Shown: one piece after another, positions 1 through 15,000 of the stretch | Layout of the letters: each line of letters begins with the position of its first letter | Position numbering within the stretch: the first letter of the stretch is position 1 | DNA from: Chrysomallon squamiferum | Taxonomy: Eukaryota; Mollusca; Gastropoda; Neomphalida; Peltospiridae | DNA length: 64,000 bases | Direction: 5' to 3' | Assembly (NCBI GenBank): GCA_012295275.1 | Contig: CM022673.1 | Coordinates: 19,089,810 to 19,153,809 of the forward strand | Notes under the pieces: model-generated | Told to the model about the DNA's origin: nothing | Database searches by the model: none | The model's input: only the letters and a program-made list of their open reading frames with translations | Position numbers and translations under genes: made by a program

Positions 1-34
1 CAGATAATGTAAACAAAAGGCTGTTTGAAAGGTT

Positions 35-3000
35 TTACAATCTGTCTCTGTGCCATATCCACTTTTTGCAAACATGATCGAAGTTATGTGCACGCCACTG
101 TTTTTCCAGCAATTCATATCTCTCCTTACTCAGAAACAGTGGCTTCCCACGCCTGCAAAACAACAACAGTTAATTAATATAATACTGGCTTTCTAACTGA
201 AACTTTTTAATACCATCAAAATACCAATTTTACCAAACCAAACAGAAAAGATTAAATAAATTTTGTAATATAATCATCAGTAATAAATAATACAGAAAGT
301 AAAAACTAAAGTTGGCCATAAATAATTATAAATCATGAATTGTTAAAATAATTCATTTTTATTACTAATATAGAAATTGAAATTGCAATTAAATTTGAAA
401 ATAAAAACACTGTATTAGAATTATAATTTCATACTTGAGATCTCTGTCCTCTTCTCCATGTTCATCCAGGTAGATAGACCCCCAGAGTGTTGCTCTAGGC
501 CCACGAATTACAACAATCACACTGGAATTGATGAGGAGAAAAATTCCTGTTCCTCCTCCACAAGTGACAGAATGCTAGCAAAACAAAATCAACAGTAAGA
601 AACCAATCTCTTATAATGTGGATTATATATTTTCAGACAGGGATGTTATTTATTTTGTTTCTGGCCAATAAAGGAAAGTAACATTAAAAATGTTTTGTTT
701 TTTTGTTTTTATTTAATGACAGTTCCAAAAGTTTTATAATAATTATTTTTAAAAGAAAACATTTATTCAAAAATGATTTCATCACAACTTACAAATACCA
801 AAAATACCAAATATAGCCCCACAAACTTGCAAAATTTCATTTTCAACAAACTAGAACTGAACTAACCTGTACACATTCATAAACCAAATTTTGTCTGCAA
901 CAAGAATCTCTAAAACAGAGAAAATCACCACAGATGAGGCAGACAGTTGGGTCTCGTGGGGGTTTACTGCAAACTTCACACTGCTGACTACGGAACTTCT
1001 GAAAGATGCGGTAGTACTGATCTGGCAGAACAATCAGATGAGGTCCATACCACATGGGCTTTATTAGCAACAATGACTGAAATGTTTTTTAAATAAATAA
1101 AAAGGATAACAAATACACTAACCCTCAGTTTAACAGACCTAGATTCAACAAACTATATTTAAGCATATTAGTTAGTTCATGAGTCAGACCTTTACATTTG
1201 GAGTTCAAGTACAAAACTGGTCAGATCTAAGGTGAAGTCTCCTAAATCAGAACATGATTCAGATCTGTTCATATTATTGTGCAAATATTTAGAAATTATT
1301 TTGAACTTACTGAACTTAAGCACAACATACAGCAAAATCCAGTAATAATTACATATGCTTAAACAAAATGAAAATAAAAACCATTACAAACATTTTAGTT
1401 TTATGCAGAATATTTTGCCAACATTTTGAAATGGTTTATTTATTAAAAAAAAAAACAGGGCAGAACGATAATAACATGAAAACTTTAAAATACCAATAAA
1501 ATTATTTTATTTTTCCTTAATGTTAGCGCCACTGATATATTAACAATCTCTAACAACTCCTTTCATCAGACATTTCTGAAACATTATGCAATGCTTTATT
1601 GCAAGATGAACGTTAATTTTGTTAAATCCTGTTTTAGTATCATGAGAAACATTGTCTTTAAATATATGTACTGGATGAAAATAGAAATTGTTATCAAAAT
1701 ATATATATGTATGATCAAAAAAATAAATTAATCTCATGCAAAAAGTTTTGATCTGGCAACTATTTTGTATCTCAGTGTCTACCTTTCCCTTTGGTATTAT
1801 TATTTTTCCTAACAGATAGGACAGCAATATATATGAACCCAGCAAACACATAATTCTCATTATAACAACATATGTAGAACACACAGGAAGATATAAAAAT
1901 AATAAAGTGAATAAGTCAAAATCTAATTCCAATGATTGTTATGGAGACAAACCTGCTCTGAGCAATTCATTTCAAAATTAAAGACAATTCCTATCCTGCC
2001 TAGTTCACACTATTATGGAAATTTATAATTTACCAGAAACAGTTATTCATGTTTATTCATTTTATTTACTTTTCACAACCTATTTCACAATAATTAGTCA
2101 ACATCTCTGCATAGTTCCTTCTGATTAATAATAATAATAAAAAAAACAACAACATAAAAACACATTTTTATATATATCTTTTTTTCTCTTTCACCATAAA
2201 TAGAACTCATCCGGTGAGATAATGATGTTGCTCAAGTAAAACTGAAAGCTAATATATGTTATCTGATACAAACCTTTGCATCAGCAAAGTTAATGCTGAC
2301 AAAGTTGAGATAGTCTGTACACCAGGCCTGTGTCAGTTTGATTGGGTTTGGTACTGCCCACTGCATACATGCTGTTGAATTGGAGTCTGGTGGTGAGTCA
2401 TGAGATGTATTCTTCATAAGACTGAGATACACAGCAAGATAGTGGAATTCTGAAATACTCTAACAAACAAATCATAGTCAAGGTTTAAAACAAATTTATT
2501 AATAATTAAATATAGCTATAAGACATTGTTAATTTTAAGTACTTCAAAATAATAAATTCTCAGTAGTATAATAATTTTTATTTATTTTACATAATATGTA
2601 ATTATTCAATTTCTAAACAGTTTATTTAGCATTTGCATTTAACTAATTTTCATTACAATTAGAAAATCAATTTCAGATTAATAAGGTTAATGGCTTAAAA
2701 CACAACAGCTTATCTTGAAATTATATATATATTTAATCCAGTAATTTGTTTCACAAGAAAGTCTCATTAATTGTGTAACAAATATAGTCTGATATTTATA
2801 ACAAGCATAACAAACATGGTTTAAATATAATCACCTGAAAAAATACAAAACATGTAGAAGAAGATTCTTTGTTTACACACAAAAATATGAAAACAATTTT
2901 TTTTAAATGTTTAAAACAGATATAATCTTAACAATCTTAGACATACCTGAGAGGGAGAAAACTCTATTCCAAACAAATGGTGCTTTAACAATGCTGCTAT

Positions 3001-6000
3001 TCTCAAAAAGGGCAACACAAACTCTTCAATTGTATCTTCAACACTTTGAGGAGACCAAACACTCTGACAAAACTGAAAAGAAGTGAAATTACAATTACAT
3101 AACTAAATAACCTGTGTATATTAATTTTCTGTATGTCACAAATTCATCTGATACCCTTCCCATCTCCATAGTTTATGTGAATGTAAAGATATATCTAGTT
3201 AAATAAACATTTTGATGTTAAGAAATAACTCATTCAGTATTATATTTTATATTTAAAAATGACTACTTTCATCAAACAGCAAACTGTGATCTATAAACAA
3301 GAATTTAATTAAAAGTTTTAAAAAATACAAAATTATGAAACCAATTACTTACAGCTGAAATACCTTTTTCCATATCAGCATCATCAAAAAGTCTACTCAG
3401 GCTAAGACGAGTTATTATATGGCTCAGTATGCCATCCATTGTTTCAAATGGAACCTGAAGACAAACATGAATATTTTATCTATATTTTCAAGACATCTAT
3501 AGCATTAAAATAAACTGTTATTATTTAACAAGTTTAGAAAAAAATGTAGATTTTAAACAAAATTAATAAATTTGAGCATTTTTCACCAGTTACACATTAA
3601 TTAATGCCTTTAAGCTGATACAGTTTTACACAGCACCAGAAACATTTTTTTAAAAATTTTTTAAACAAGTATCTGTAACAATAAAAAAAGCACTTTTACT
3701 TTCTGTCCTTTTTTCCTCCATGCTTCTCTCTCTTCTGATGTAAACTTACAGCTCATTACACAGAGTGCTTGGACACAAACAACATTATACAACATCTGAA
3801 CCAAGAAATCATAGTGCTCTGAAGATCACAAAAAAACAATAATAATAAGAATAATGTTAAAAGAAACTCAGAATAATAATTTTTTTAAATGCTTTACAAA
3901 ACAACAAATCATAATTGTTATAAAAAACTGAATTTTTTTTTTTTAAGTATTCATCTATTAATTTATTTAATTTATGAAATTTTAAAGTGTCAGCATGTAA
4001 ATGAAATTAGAAATCTGTAAAATACTTATTATTTGTAATACTTGAGTTAAAGATAATTCATTTCTATGAAACTAAAATTATTTTTTCTATTAAATATACC
4101 TGTTTCGATTGAAATTGGAAGAGTCAAAATGAACTGAATTAATAAAGCTGTAACATCTTTCAAGAGAAGTGGGACATTCTTCTGGTACTTTGTCACACTG
4201 AAAGCAAACCAAATACATCACAAAATAATTATCAACAAAAATCTTTAAAAAATATAACTGGTTGAATCAACAGTGAGACTAACACACAAAGTAAAGTTAA
4301 AAAATGTAACACTACCTGGTTAAATCAGCAGTGAGAGTAACACACAAAGTATAGTTAAAAAATGTAACACTACCTGGTTGAATTATTAGTGAGATTAACA
4401 TAGAGTAAAGTTAAAAAATATAACACCACCTGAGTGAATCACTATTAGATTGATATTCAAAGAAAAGTTAAAAAATGTTAGATTACCTTGTGGAGTCACT
4501 AGTGAGACTGACACCTGTAATGTGAGCCCATAAATCTGTGTATGGTGTGGGTCTCATAGTCAACAACTTGCTGTGCAAACTCAGAACATGCAGCATTGGA
4601 ACTGGAAAAAATGCCCTTCATTAATTAATAATTATTCTGTAAATGATTTAATTTTTGGTTGCTGAGTATCTCCATTTCATTCAATGACTAACAGATTCAC
4701 AAAAAGTAGTCAAAAGATATTTCTGTTATTTGTGAAGATCAATATTATCATGATTTCATATAAAATATTACAGGTGCAGTAATTGACAATAAATACTGTA
4801 CTTCTAACTAACTATTGCTGAATTAAAACAACTCATTTTTAAAAACAGTCTAGCCCTTACGAAAGCAGTTTTTCTTTGTAAATGTGGATGGTGGTGGCTT
4901 GTCTAAAGTTCCATCTCTCTGTAATAATTCCACTTCAAGGTTAGTTCTACAACAAGCAAAATAAATATATAATGTTAATGACATTAGACTGATAAACAGA
5001 AAAACAGATAAAAGTATAAAAATTAAGATGAGAGTAATAAAGTTTATCTCAAATTTTAACTTATTTCTAACAAGTAAAAGAAAAAGGACATTTCTTTAAT
5101 TGTTAATACCATAAAAATGATGGAAGTTCAATAATCTGAAAAGATGATTATGAAAACATCCATGAAATAATAATAGGTGACATAAAAAAGAAAGAAAGAA
5201 AAATAAATTAATTGCAAATAGAACTATGCTTTATGCTATCCATTAATATCAGTAACAAATAATTAAATTATATAACAATGACAAAATTTAACAATTACTA
5301 AACAAAACAAATAAGTGTTTGAACACAAACCACTATAATTTTGAACACCACAAATTACTAGATGGACATGTACCATAAACATATTAATACACAGGAAGTT
5401 TCATGTCTGGTAAAAACCTACAAAACATTGATCCATATTGTTAATTAAATGATTGACTAAATAATCCTTCATGACTGACACTTTTTTTGCCATCTTTCAG
5501 TGTAATACTACTAGACTACTACTATCTCAGATTACTAAATCTTCATGGAAAATATCTAATTTTGAAAAATAAAAAACCTGAATACATTTTATTTAATATC
5601 TGATAGATTTAATTAATACTAACATGTACAAAAATACTTAGAGAACCTACCTTGCCACAGAACAAACAAAGAGCAAAACACATTCTGAACCATGTGACAT
5701 TGTGTACGTTTTGTATACAGAATGCGTAGCATTTGTCAAATCTTCCATCACACTTCCCATGGCTTTTGTTAAGTTTGCTGATCCCTATATAATAAATAAA
5801 TTTTATGAATAAAATAATAAACCAAATTATCATTCTGGATATTAAAAATTGTAAACCAACATATTCAGAAGTTGAAAGTAAAATGGATTTAATATATTTA
5901 GAGGTAATGTTGGAATTGATAACACACAAATGGTGTCAACCCCACCAAAAGAAACAAACAACGTCTTTTCAACAACAAAAATATTAAAAACAACAGTTAA

Positions 6001-8993
6001 AAAGATGATTAACTGAATGCAATGAATTTGAAAACAGCAGTAATTCAACATGGTGCAAAATGTAATTTTATCATAATTAATATTTATTTTATAAATTCTG
6101 AAAAACATACAGGTGTTATAGGTCTTTTAACCATCAGCTCTGCTAAGTCAAGTGCCATCTGATGGGAATCACTGGATACTGGTTTAACCAGAGCAAATTT
6201 GTTTTCATCGGGAACTATTGGGATGACAGAGTTGGAGAGCTGTCGACACAGAGGACACCAGTATTCTCCTTTGTTCACAGATAGATTTTCATTTGGATTG
6301 TGGGTCTGAAAATTTGTTATTGATGAAGTTGTGCAAATGAATTCCTTCTCTCAAAATTAATTAATTTATAGTTACAGAAAAACCTTAAGTGCTACATGTA
6401 ATTAAATAAATGCTAAAGATTCCTAACAGGAAAGTTAAGAGTGAGCTGGTTTCCTGAAAATATTCATTTAGTTATTAGTGTAGAGTGACATTAAAATTAT
6501 ATTGTCACTTTTGTTTTAAAATCTTTAAAAATTGTTTTTTTTAAATAAACTATTTCTACTTTCCCAGAATATATATTAGGTAAGTATATATTCAGCATAA
6601 TTTTATTTTTGTTAACCTTTTATGATGGTTTATTTGTAACTTGATTAAAACAGTTAAAAAGATTAGTAACAGCTAAATTATATTTTGGATAACTTAAAAA
6701 AGTATTAAGGTTTGCATGTTGGCTAACTTTAAGTGATTCAAGATAGGAACTGTGGCAGGTGAGATGGAGATAATGTCCACAGGTCTGTACTACAACTCCA
6801 CCTTCCCATCCAATGTTGAGAGACATCTGACAGGAACCCTGAAACAACAGTGTATGCATATTTGTATATTAATAAAACTGACATTCATTACAGTAGGAGG
6901 ATAGCTGATTAATAATAAATTGATCAGTGTTGATGGGTTCGTTTGCTTCTGTGTGGTTGTTGTATATGTAGATGTGAGTGTGTTTATTTGTAAATTTTAT
7001 TTAGTGGTGAGATAATATGTGGGAAGCCTAAGTTTATTATTCTTGTATGTGAAGAAAACAAAAATGTGTTTTTAATGCTATAGTTTCATATAATGAACAC
7101 TTAAATAACTAAATACCTCCTCAAAATTTTTAAGTAGAGTCTCTAATTGTTTCTTCTGAAATTTAGCACACTGGGCTCGATGTAATTCCAGGCCATCCTC
7201 TAGAAGAACTGTTGGCTTCTCAGTCAACATTCGGTGTCCTAGGACTGGGAATATTTTTATACATTACAAGTGTATTTATTTATATTTTACAATAATAACT
7301 TCATCCATTATTACGAGAGCAATATTTACTAAACTCAATAAGATGAAACAGAACATCAATTTTCATTTTTTAACTATGTCATTATGACATCACTACAGTA
7401 AAAGCTAATTACTGTCATTGGATGCTTTCACCAAAAATTATAAATGGCCATCATAAACTAATTTCAACTAAGTACTATTTTTATTCTTATTCAATTCATT
7501 GCTATTTCTCCAGAAGATAATTAAAGTGATACTTAACCTATTTTTTTAAATTCTTTATAATACAGTCAACTGAAGTGTTAATTTTCATAAGCAAAATATC
7601 TTTTTAAACAATAACAATAAATTAAAACATATTAATAACAATAAAAATAAAAATGAATTGAAAACAGCTATAAAATTTAATATAATGATTGTATTATACA
7701 CAATATGCTGTATCAGATTACCACTTGAAGACTGCAGAAAGACAACTAGACCAATTGGACTATCACCAGTGGATGGAGCGCTCTGACCACAAATAACACA
7801 GTCCAATAATTTTTCCTCAGACTTGGATGGTGAAGTTTTTTCATTTGTTTTCTCCTCTGATAAAATATCTTCTGTAAAGAACACAACATTTGTACTGTCA
7901 AAGACTTTCAGATTACTGCACCTTTGGAAAGTATAACCAGATATTTTATTTACAATTATCCAAATATTATTAAATTGCAGATATTATTTACATTTACATA
8001 TAATTATCAATTATCAACAAAATATATAAGTGTAACAGTAATGACAATATAAAAAGGAAAATATTTTAACAAAAACAACAAATCTGCTGGTGACACATAT
8101 CTACCTTCCTCTTCCATTGCTTGTTCCATGAAAGCCTTCTGCTTAGAGGCAAATTCTGCCATCAACTTTTGCTGACGTTCCCAAGCCTTTTTTCGCCTAC
8201 AAAGACATTTATACTAACTTTATTTAGAAATTAAAAAGTACTTGAAATTATAGAAAGGATCAAATTTTGTTTATATAAACAAGAGAAAGACTAATGTTTA
8301 GCTATCTTCTGGTTAAGCGCAACTGTTCCATTAAATTACAAAGAATGACTTTTGTTCATTACTGAAGTAAACAAATAATTGTTTTTTTTAGAAATTCAGA
8401 CATTCTTACCTTTCTTCTTGGTTGACAGTCTGCCCAATTTTTTTGTCCTTCTCCTTCTGTTGTCTGGTGGCTGATATTTCAGCAACAACTTTAGCACACT
8501 CAGCACTCTGATAACACAATCTGTCTAAAAATCTTCCAACATAAAAAGGACCATCACCTACACTTTCCTCAAACACTTTTGAGTCACTAACTTCACCATG
8601 ATAAGAGACATAGGAATTGGCTTTTCCAGATAGCTTACTGTGCAGCTTGATCAGCAGGGTTATTATACTTTCATTGATTGGTAAGGGTGTAGAATGAAAC
8701 TGTTCTGTAACAACTCCACGACTCTCATACTTTGGCTTCACCTGTGTTGGGCTACTAGGTGGGTGAGATGCAGGTACAGCAAGTGCAAACGAGGCACCAC
8801 TCCCTGAAGACCCAGGAAGTGAAATCATTGAAGGGAGGCCTGCCAAATGGCTTGCAGTTATCGGTCCACCATGAGCTACAATATACAGTATTGCTCTTGG
8901 TTATACTGCTGTAAATAATGCATTTTAAATTAACTGAAAAATAACAACTTTATATGGTCAAAGCAAATATATAAATAATAACTTTCAATTACA

Positions 8994-9031
<38 letters not shown>

Positions 9032-12000
9032 CAACAAAATGTAAGATTGCCTTTCATATTTCTAAAATAATGAAATAAGAAAAATATAATCAACTTATCA
9101 TTACTTATAATCAACTTATCATTTATAATCATAAAAAAATGTATTAACTGAACTTACAAGACCCAGTACTTGGTGCAAGCTGGAACATTTCTTCAAGTGA
9201 GCTGATATCCATGTCCACATTTACAGTACAGCTGTCTACTTCTTCTGTCTCAGTAACAGGATTCTGGACTACAATTTCATCAACAGTCTCTCTTGCATTC
9301 TGTTTAATATCAGATGAAGAAAACCATCTATGGAACTGTCCATCATTTACTGTTCCTTGGCTGTGAACCTGCAACAATTAGATTTGGTTGTTATACTAGT
9401 AAGGTAAATGCAACAGAATAGTTATATAACTTTTTAAACATTCCAAAATAGATAATTTTTTACTCTTTTCTAAACATAAAATTTCAAATTTATTAGCTGA
9501 AAAGAGATCTATATATATATTTTATAAATATATCTCTGTGATTATTCCATTCAAACCTATTTATAAACTATTTTAAATTAAAAGTAAGTAATCTTCTAGT
9601 CAAAAATGTTGTGCTTAATACCCTCTTTGTGGAGTGGCTTGGACTGAAATGGAGGCACAGATCCAGGAGATGAATGGTGTAATACAGGATACTGTCAGGC
9701 AAATTCTGTTCCTTATGCACTGCCTAAACAAAACAAAAATAGTTTAATTTGAATCAAAAATAGATTTAAAACAATAAATAAAACTTTAAATAATCAGGGG
9801 ATTAAAACATATTCATAAAATAGAATATATATTTAAAAAAAAAAAGAATTCCAAGAAGAAAAAACAAGAAAACACACTAAAGATACCTACAAAACAAAAA
9901 AGGAACCAACCAAATGTTTAAGAAAAGGAAAAGAAGATTTTCCTTGAAAAAAAAAATGAAATGTCATTTGCCATTTGACATAATAAATATAACCAAAAAC
10001 TTCAACTGATAAATTTAGCTTTCAGAAATATGCACATACCTTGTAGAGAATGGTGAACAGAAATGCTTGCATTGTACGACAGTTAAGGATTTTGTACAGG
10101 CCTTTATATGATGAATTGATATGACCAGGGATTTTGAATGGGGGCCATGGAGAGGTCTTCTTTTGGTATTTTCCACTCTGACGAACACTGGAAGAAAGAA
10201 ACAAAATGTTTGATTCTTTAAGTACAAACAACTTCAAAACATTCTAGCTTATTTCAGAAATTTACATAAAACAAACATGGAATAATTAGATAAAAAATAT
10301 TCCACACAATGGATATTAAACTCTTAATAAATCCTGTAGCCCAAAATAATCATATTTTGAAAACAACCTCAATAAGAAATGAAAAGAAGGAGGAACATAG
10401 AAACTTTTTGTAATCAGCACTGTAAAATAAACATTTTAAACTACTTACTATTCAGTGTATCTGTCAAGTGCGGCTTGCTGATCTCGTTTGTAAATAGCTC
10501 TCAGGGATACATGAATGGGATCATACTCTGTCTCCCATAGGAAAGCTGAGATGAAATGATTTTTAGTACACATAAACTGGTTCAGGTATCAGGTATTTGT
10601 TGTTTTTTTCTCAGAAAATATTACTTAGTTTAAAATGTTATAAAGTGAAGTAAAATATTCTTACAAAAAAAAAAACATTTGTGTTTGGGTTTTTTTGGTT
10701 ATTTCTAATTTATGATTAGGAAACTAATATAAATCAATTAAATAAAAACATATATACAAAAGTTGACTTCAAGACTATTAATTCTGAATTTACTTATTTC
10801 ACACATACCTTTAGGAACATACGTTCCTTGCTGCATTCCTCCACCTGCTTCAAAAACTGGAGCTTTATAATCAGCAAGCTATCAAAAAAATAAAAAAAAA
10901 AATTAAATAAAATAAAAAAACAACAACAACATAATAATAATAATAAATTAAAATATCTGAATTTATGTAAGAGAATAAAATTGTGTTACAATGTTTTATT
11001 AACTTTTTCCAGAAGTCTTAATTTTTGAAATTCACATAAAAAGGAGGACAAATAACTTAATTTAATACTGCTGACATCACATCACCTCTTTCAGAGTTGG
11101 TTCAAAATATTCTTTGCCATGGCCAGAGACACCAGACTTCTCTGGCATTAGATCCTGTAACTGACTGTGTTGTCTGTCCCCCATACACAGGAGTGAGGCC
11201 ATTTCAAGACGCACAAGCTCTTTGTCATCAATACCTAAAATAATGACAAAAATATCATTTATTATCAGATCAAAACTTACATTAATATTCAGAAAATATT
11301 AGCAAAATACTACACTGAAACAAGTTGAAATAATTTATTTATTTAACTGAATTATTAAAAATAGCACTTTAAAAATAGAGGTTTTCATCAATATATATGT
11401 AATTTATTTTCTTTAGTGTTTTATTATAATTTTTAGTGTTCTAACACATGACAGTATTACATAATAATATAACATAATACTGTAAATTTAATCTGAATAC
11501 TCTTTTAAAAATTTGGCTTTAAAAAATAAATTACTTTAAAAAGATGATGTTAACTTAAAATAATATATATCATAGAGAATTAACAATATAAGAAAATTTA
11601 CCAAGATATGTTCTGATTCCTAGAAGTGTGGAGAGCAGAGATAAAGCACCTTCTAGCATGGCAGTTTCATGTGATGGTTCCAGATGAATGCTCAGATGAG
11701 AAGGTTTGCTGGAGAAGGACAGCCAGTTCAGTAGGTGGAACCTATAAGTTTCATAAATTAATAATGCATTTCTTTTCATGAGTTATAATTAGACATGCAA
11801 AGATTGGCTTTTTTATCTTTTCTTTATTTAAATTATAACTTTCACTTACATATAAAATGGCTACTTTCTATGTTAATGACTTTTGCCTCTTCGTCTATTA
11901 AATGGTCATAGAGACAAGTTAACATTTTGTTACTACCATACCTTTCTAATATTGTTTTGACAAAGTAATCTGGATCCAGCTGAGAACCACACACCTAAAA

Positions 12001-15000
12001 CAAACCATTAAACAAAAATATTATTGTTACATCGTCTACTTCAAACTACATAAATACAAAAATTAACTATTTTAAAGAAAAACAAAATTAGTCAGGCAAA
12101 GATACCATTGAACCTTGTTTGGAGTCTTAAGATTTTTTTTAGTGTTGATAATTGATATTTAGGGTCTACATATGCTGAAACTGCCAGGTGACATCTGACC
12201 ATTGAGTAATTTGTGTTAGGAAGCTAAATCCAAGAAGACTGTCACTGAATTTATTTTACTCATATCTTCATAACTATATTAGATAAAAACATGAACAACA
12301 TATTATTTTATGTTTTCTGGCATGAAGAATCTAATAAAACATAAAGCTATCAAGATGGTAACCATAAAACGATGAAGATGTGCTCTATTAAGTCAAATTA
12401 AACTCATTTTAGCCTTTTAAGAAACTATATATGTTATCATGTTAGGTACAGACTAATAACTAATAGATAAATATGAAATAATTAATTTCTGAAGGATATT
12501 TTATTTACTGCTGGTTCAATAGCTCGAAATGTGTGCATGCTGTTATATATAAAATCTATTTGGGTTGATTTGGAATTAGACTGACTGTCATAGATCCAAC
12601 AACCAGTTCTGGTCTCTCATGACACAACTTAAGGATGTTTAATGATGCACGTTTTGTGCTTTCTTTGAATGGCTGGCTGACTGGTGGCAGAAAGCATAAT
12701 CATTTTGTTGATATATACTGCCCAAGTTCTGAGCTGTGTACATTGGATCATGCATTCAATTCTTTATGACAGAAAACATATAAAGCCACCTTTAAAACAT
12801 GTTTCTCTCTTATATATAATCCTAATAAATGTTCTCAGATTTGGTGGCAGCCATCATGGATGCATACATTCTTAAAGTAACTGAAATAGCAATAAATACA
12901 AAACAGTTCAACAATTAATTATTTATTATTTACTATTAGTTATTAGTATATACTTAACATGATAAAATATATAACAAAATTTTATATGCCAAAACGATGT
13001 TTAAGCAGAAATATGGCCTTTGTCTGCCAGATTAAATTGGACTGTGGTTATTTATTTGATTTGAAGAGATCATGAAAACTAAATATTTAAATGGTTTAAT
13101 CTGTTGGACATGTTTTACCTGTAGGAGGTACAAATCAGCATCAGCCATTGAGTAACAGAAATGACACTGTACGTAAGTCATGGCTTGGCCTTTAATTTGA
13201 ATTCCATTTCTAACCCACATGCCAGCATATATCTGGGCCAATGCCACCTAAAAATAATAAACTGATGCTGTATTTATATTTAAATATTAATATCAAATTT
13301 TATATAATCAGGATATTTGATTTGGAACTTATTACATATTTCTTTTTGTACCTCAATTCCATAAAAATAAATATAAATGTTGTCTTCTAAAGAAAGTCTA
13401 ACATTTGAAATATATTATTTACTGATTTGGAAATATTATTTATGCTTTAGTACCAATATCAAAACATTTCATATTATAATAAATGAAAATATGAAAAATC
13501 ATAATCTAAGCATTGGCCATAACATACAGAAAAAAGCATACCTGTATTTGAAGAACATGAATCATTATTTTCTTCAATGCAACATCTTCAGGTAAAATAT
13601 CTGTCAGTTTGATGTTTAAACTCTTTACAGCAGTCATCATAAATGCTGCCAGGTAGCGATGCAATGGTAGATGGAATGTTAACTGGTATGGGTTTGGCTA
13701 CAATGATAAATAATGAAATTGAAAAAGAGGGGGAAAACATTTTTACTAACATGATATATTTTAACATTAATGATCAATTCAAAGCTATGGTCAATAAATA
13801 TGTAAAATTGTTTTAAAATGCAAAATACTAATATTTTCACTGATAAAATGAAAACAGTCAAATGCAAACATTTGTAACATAAATACTTCTGGTTTTTTTT
13901 TTACTTTCTCTCAAATGTAATTCAAAACTTTTTGACTGGAATGAAAATGACACAAATATTTATAAATAAACAAAATACAGTATATAAAAATGAGATAATA
14001 TTACAAACAAAACAGAATAATTTATTAGGAAATAATTTAATATATAATTAAAATATATAATCACTACATTTACCTTCATGTTGTTTTTACAGTTAATGGC
14101 TGTGAACCAGTCCTGCAGAGCAATTTGTGCTGCTGCTATCATTCTCAAAATATGAAATGAATTTTCCTACAAAAAGAACAGTAAACAATACCTTCATACA
14201 TATTTATACCTTGTAAGATATTATTTAACATTTTAAAACTGTTTACATATTTTGAAATAAAATGTTCAACCAGAATTTAAATATCAAAAGAATAAAAGAT
14301 AGCAAAATTGTAAAGAATTGCAAAAACGTCAATTAAAATATATGATAGGTTTTTTAACAGAAATCTTAGCTACATATATGTGTTTAATAATCATATTTAG
14401 TTATTTATTATTGATAATATTCATGTGTACCTGTCCACTGCAGTGGCTAAGCAGTGACCACATGGGAGAAGCAGAGATTTCAAGTTCTGCTGAAAATGCA
14501 GCGTAATATGTATCTGACTCAAATTCAACATGCTGGGTCAGTACTCGCTGGTTTAAATTCATTCCTGAAAAAAAAAAAATACATTATTCTGTTTTTAAAA
14601 TATCTCTCAGTAACTTTAAAAACAAAATATTTTATAGAAATGAAACTAATTAAAAATAAATGGTTTTTAAATTATACCAAATACAGCCAAAAATGTAAAA
14701 CAATTTCCATATTTTCAAAACTTCCTACTAGTTAGAACTATCTTGTCCCATGAAGCATTATTAACAAACTTTTCATTAGTAGAAAACAGATTTTAATCAA
14801 CCTGTTGAAAAAAAACATCTGAAAAATATCCTACTGTGTGAAATACAATTTATTTATTTTCTTACCCTGTAAGTAGGCTAAAAGATCCATCCAACGAGTT
14901 ACAAGCTCTTCATCTTTAAGGAATCTGAGTGCAATATTACGATGAGACAGCATATTGATAAAGTCACTGATGATTGGCCAATAGCAGTGAGATTTCATCA

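Noticed and set aside
1540-1932. 130-codon minus-strand frame
   Set aside because: It lies in a UBR3 intron, is AT-rich, and shows no family motif or splice support.
4515-4601. Shorter UBR3 exon ending at 4515 with donor GTGTCA
   Set aside because: It would leave phase 1 and create an immediate TGA in the next exon; extending to 4487 restores the frame.
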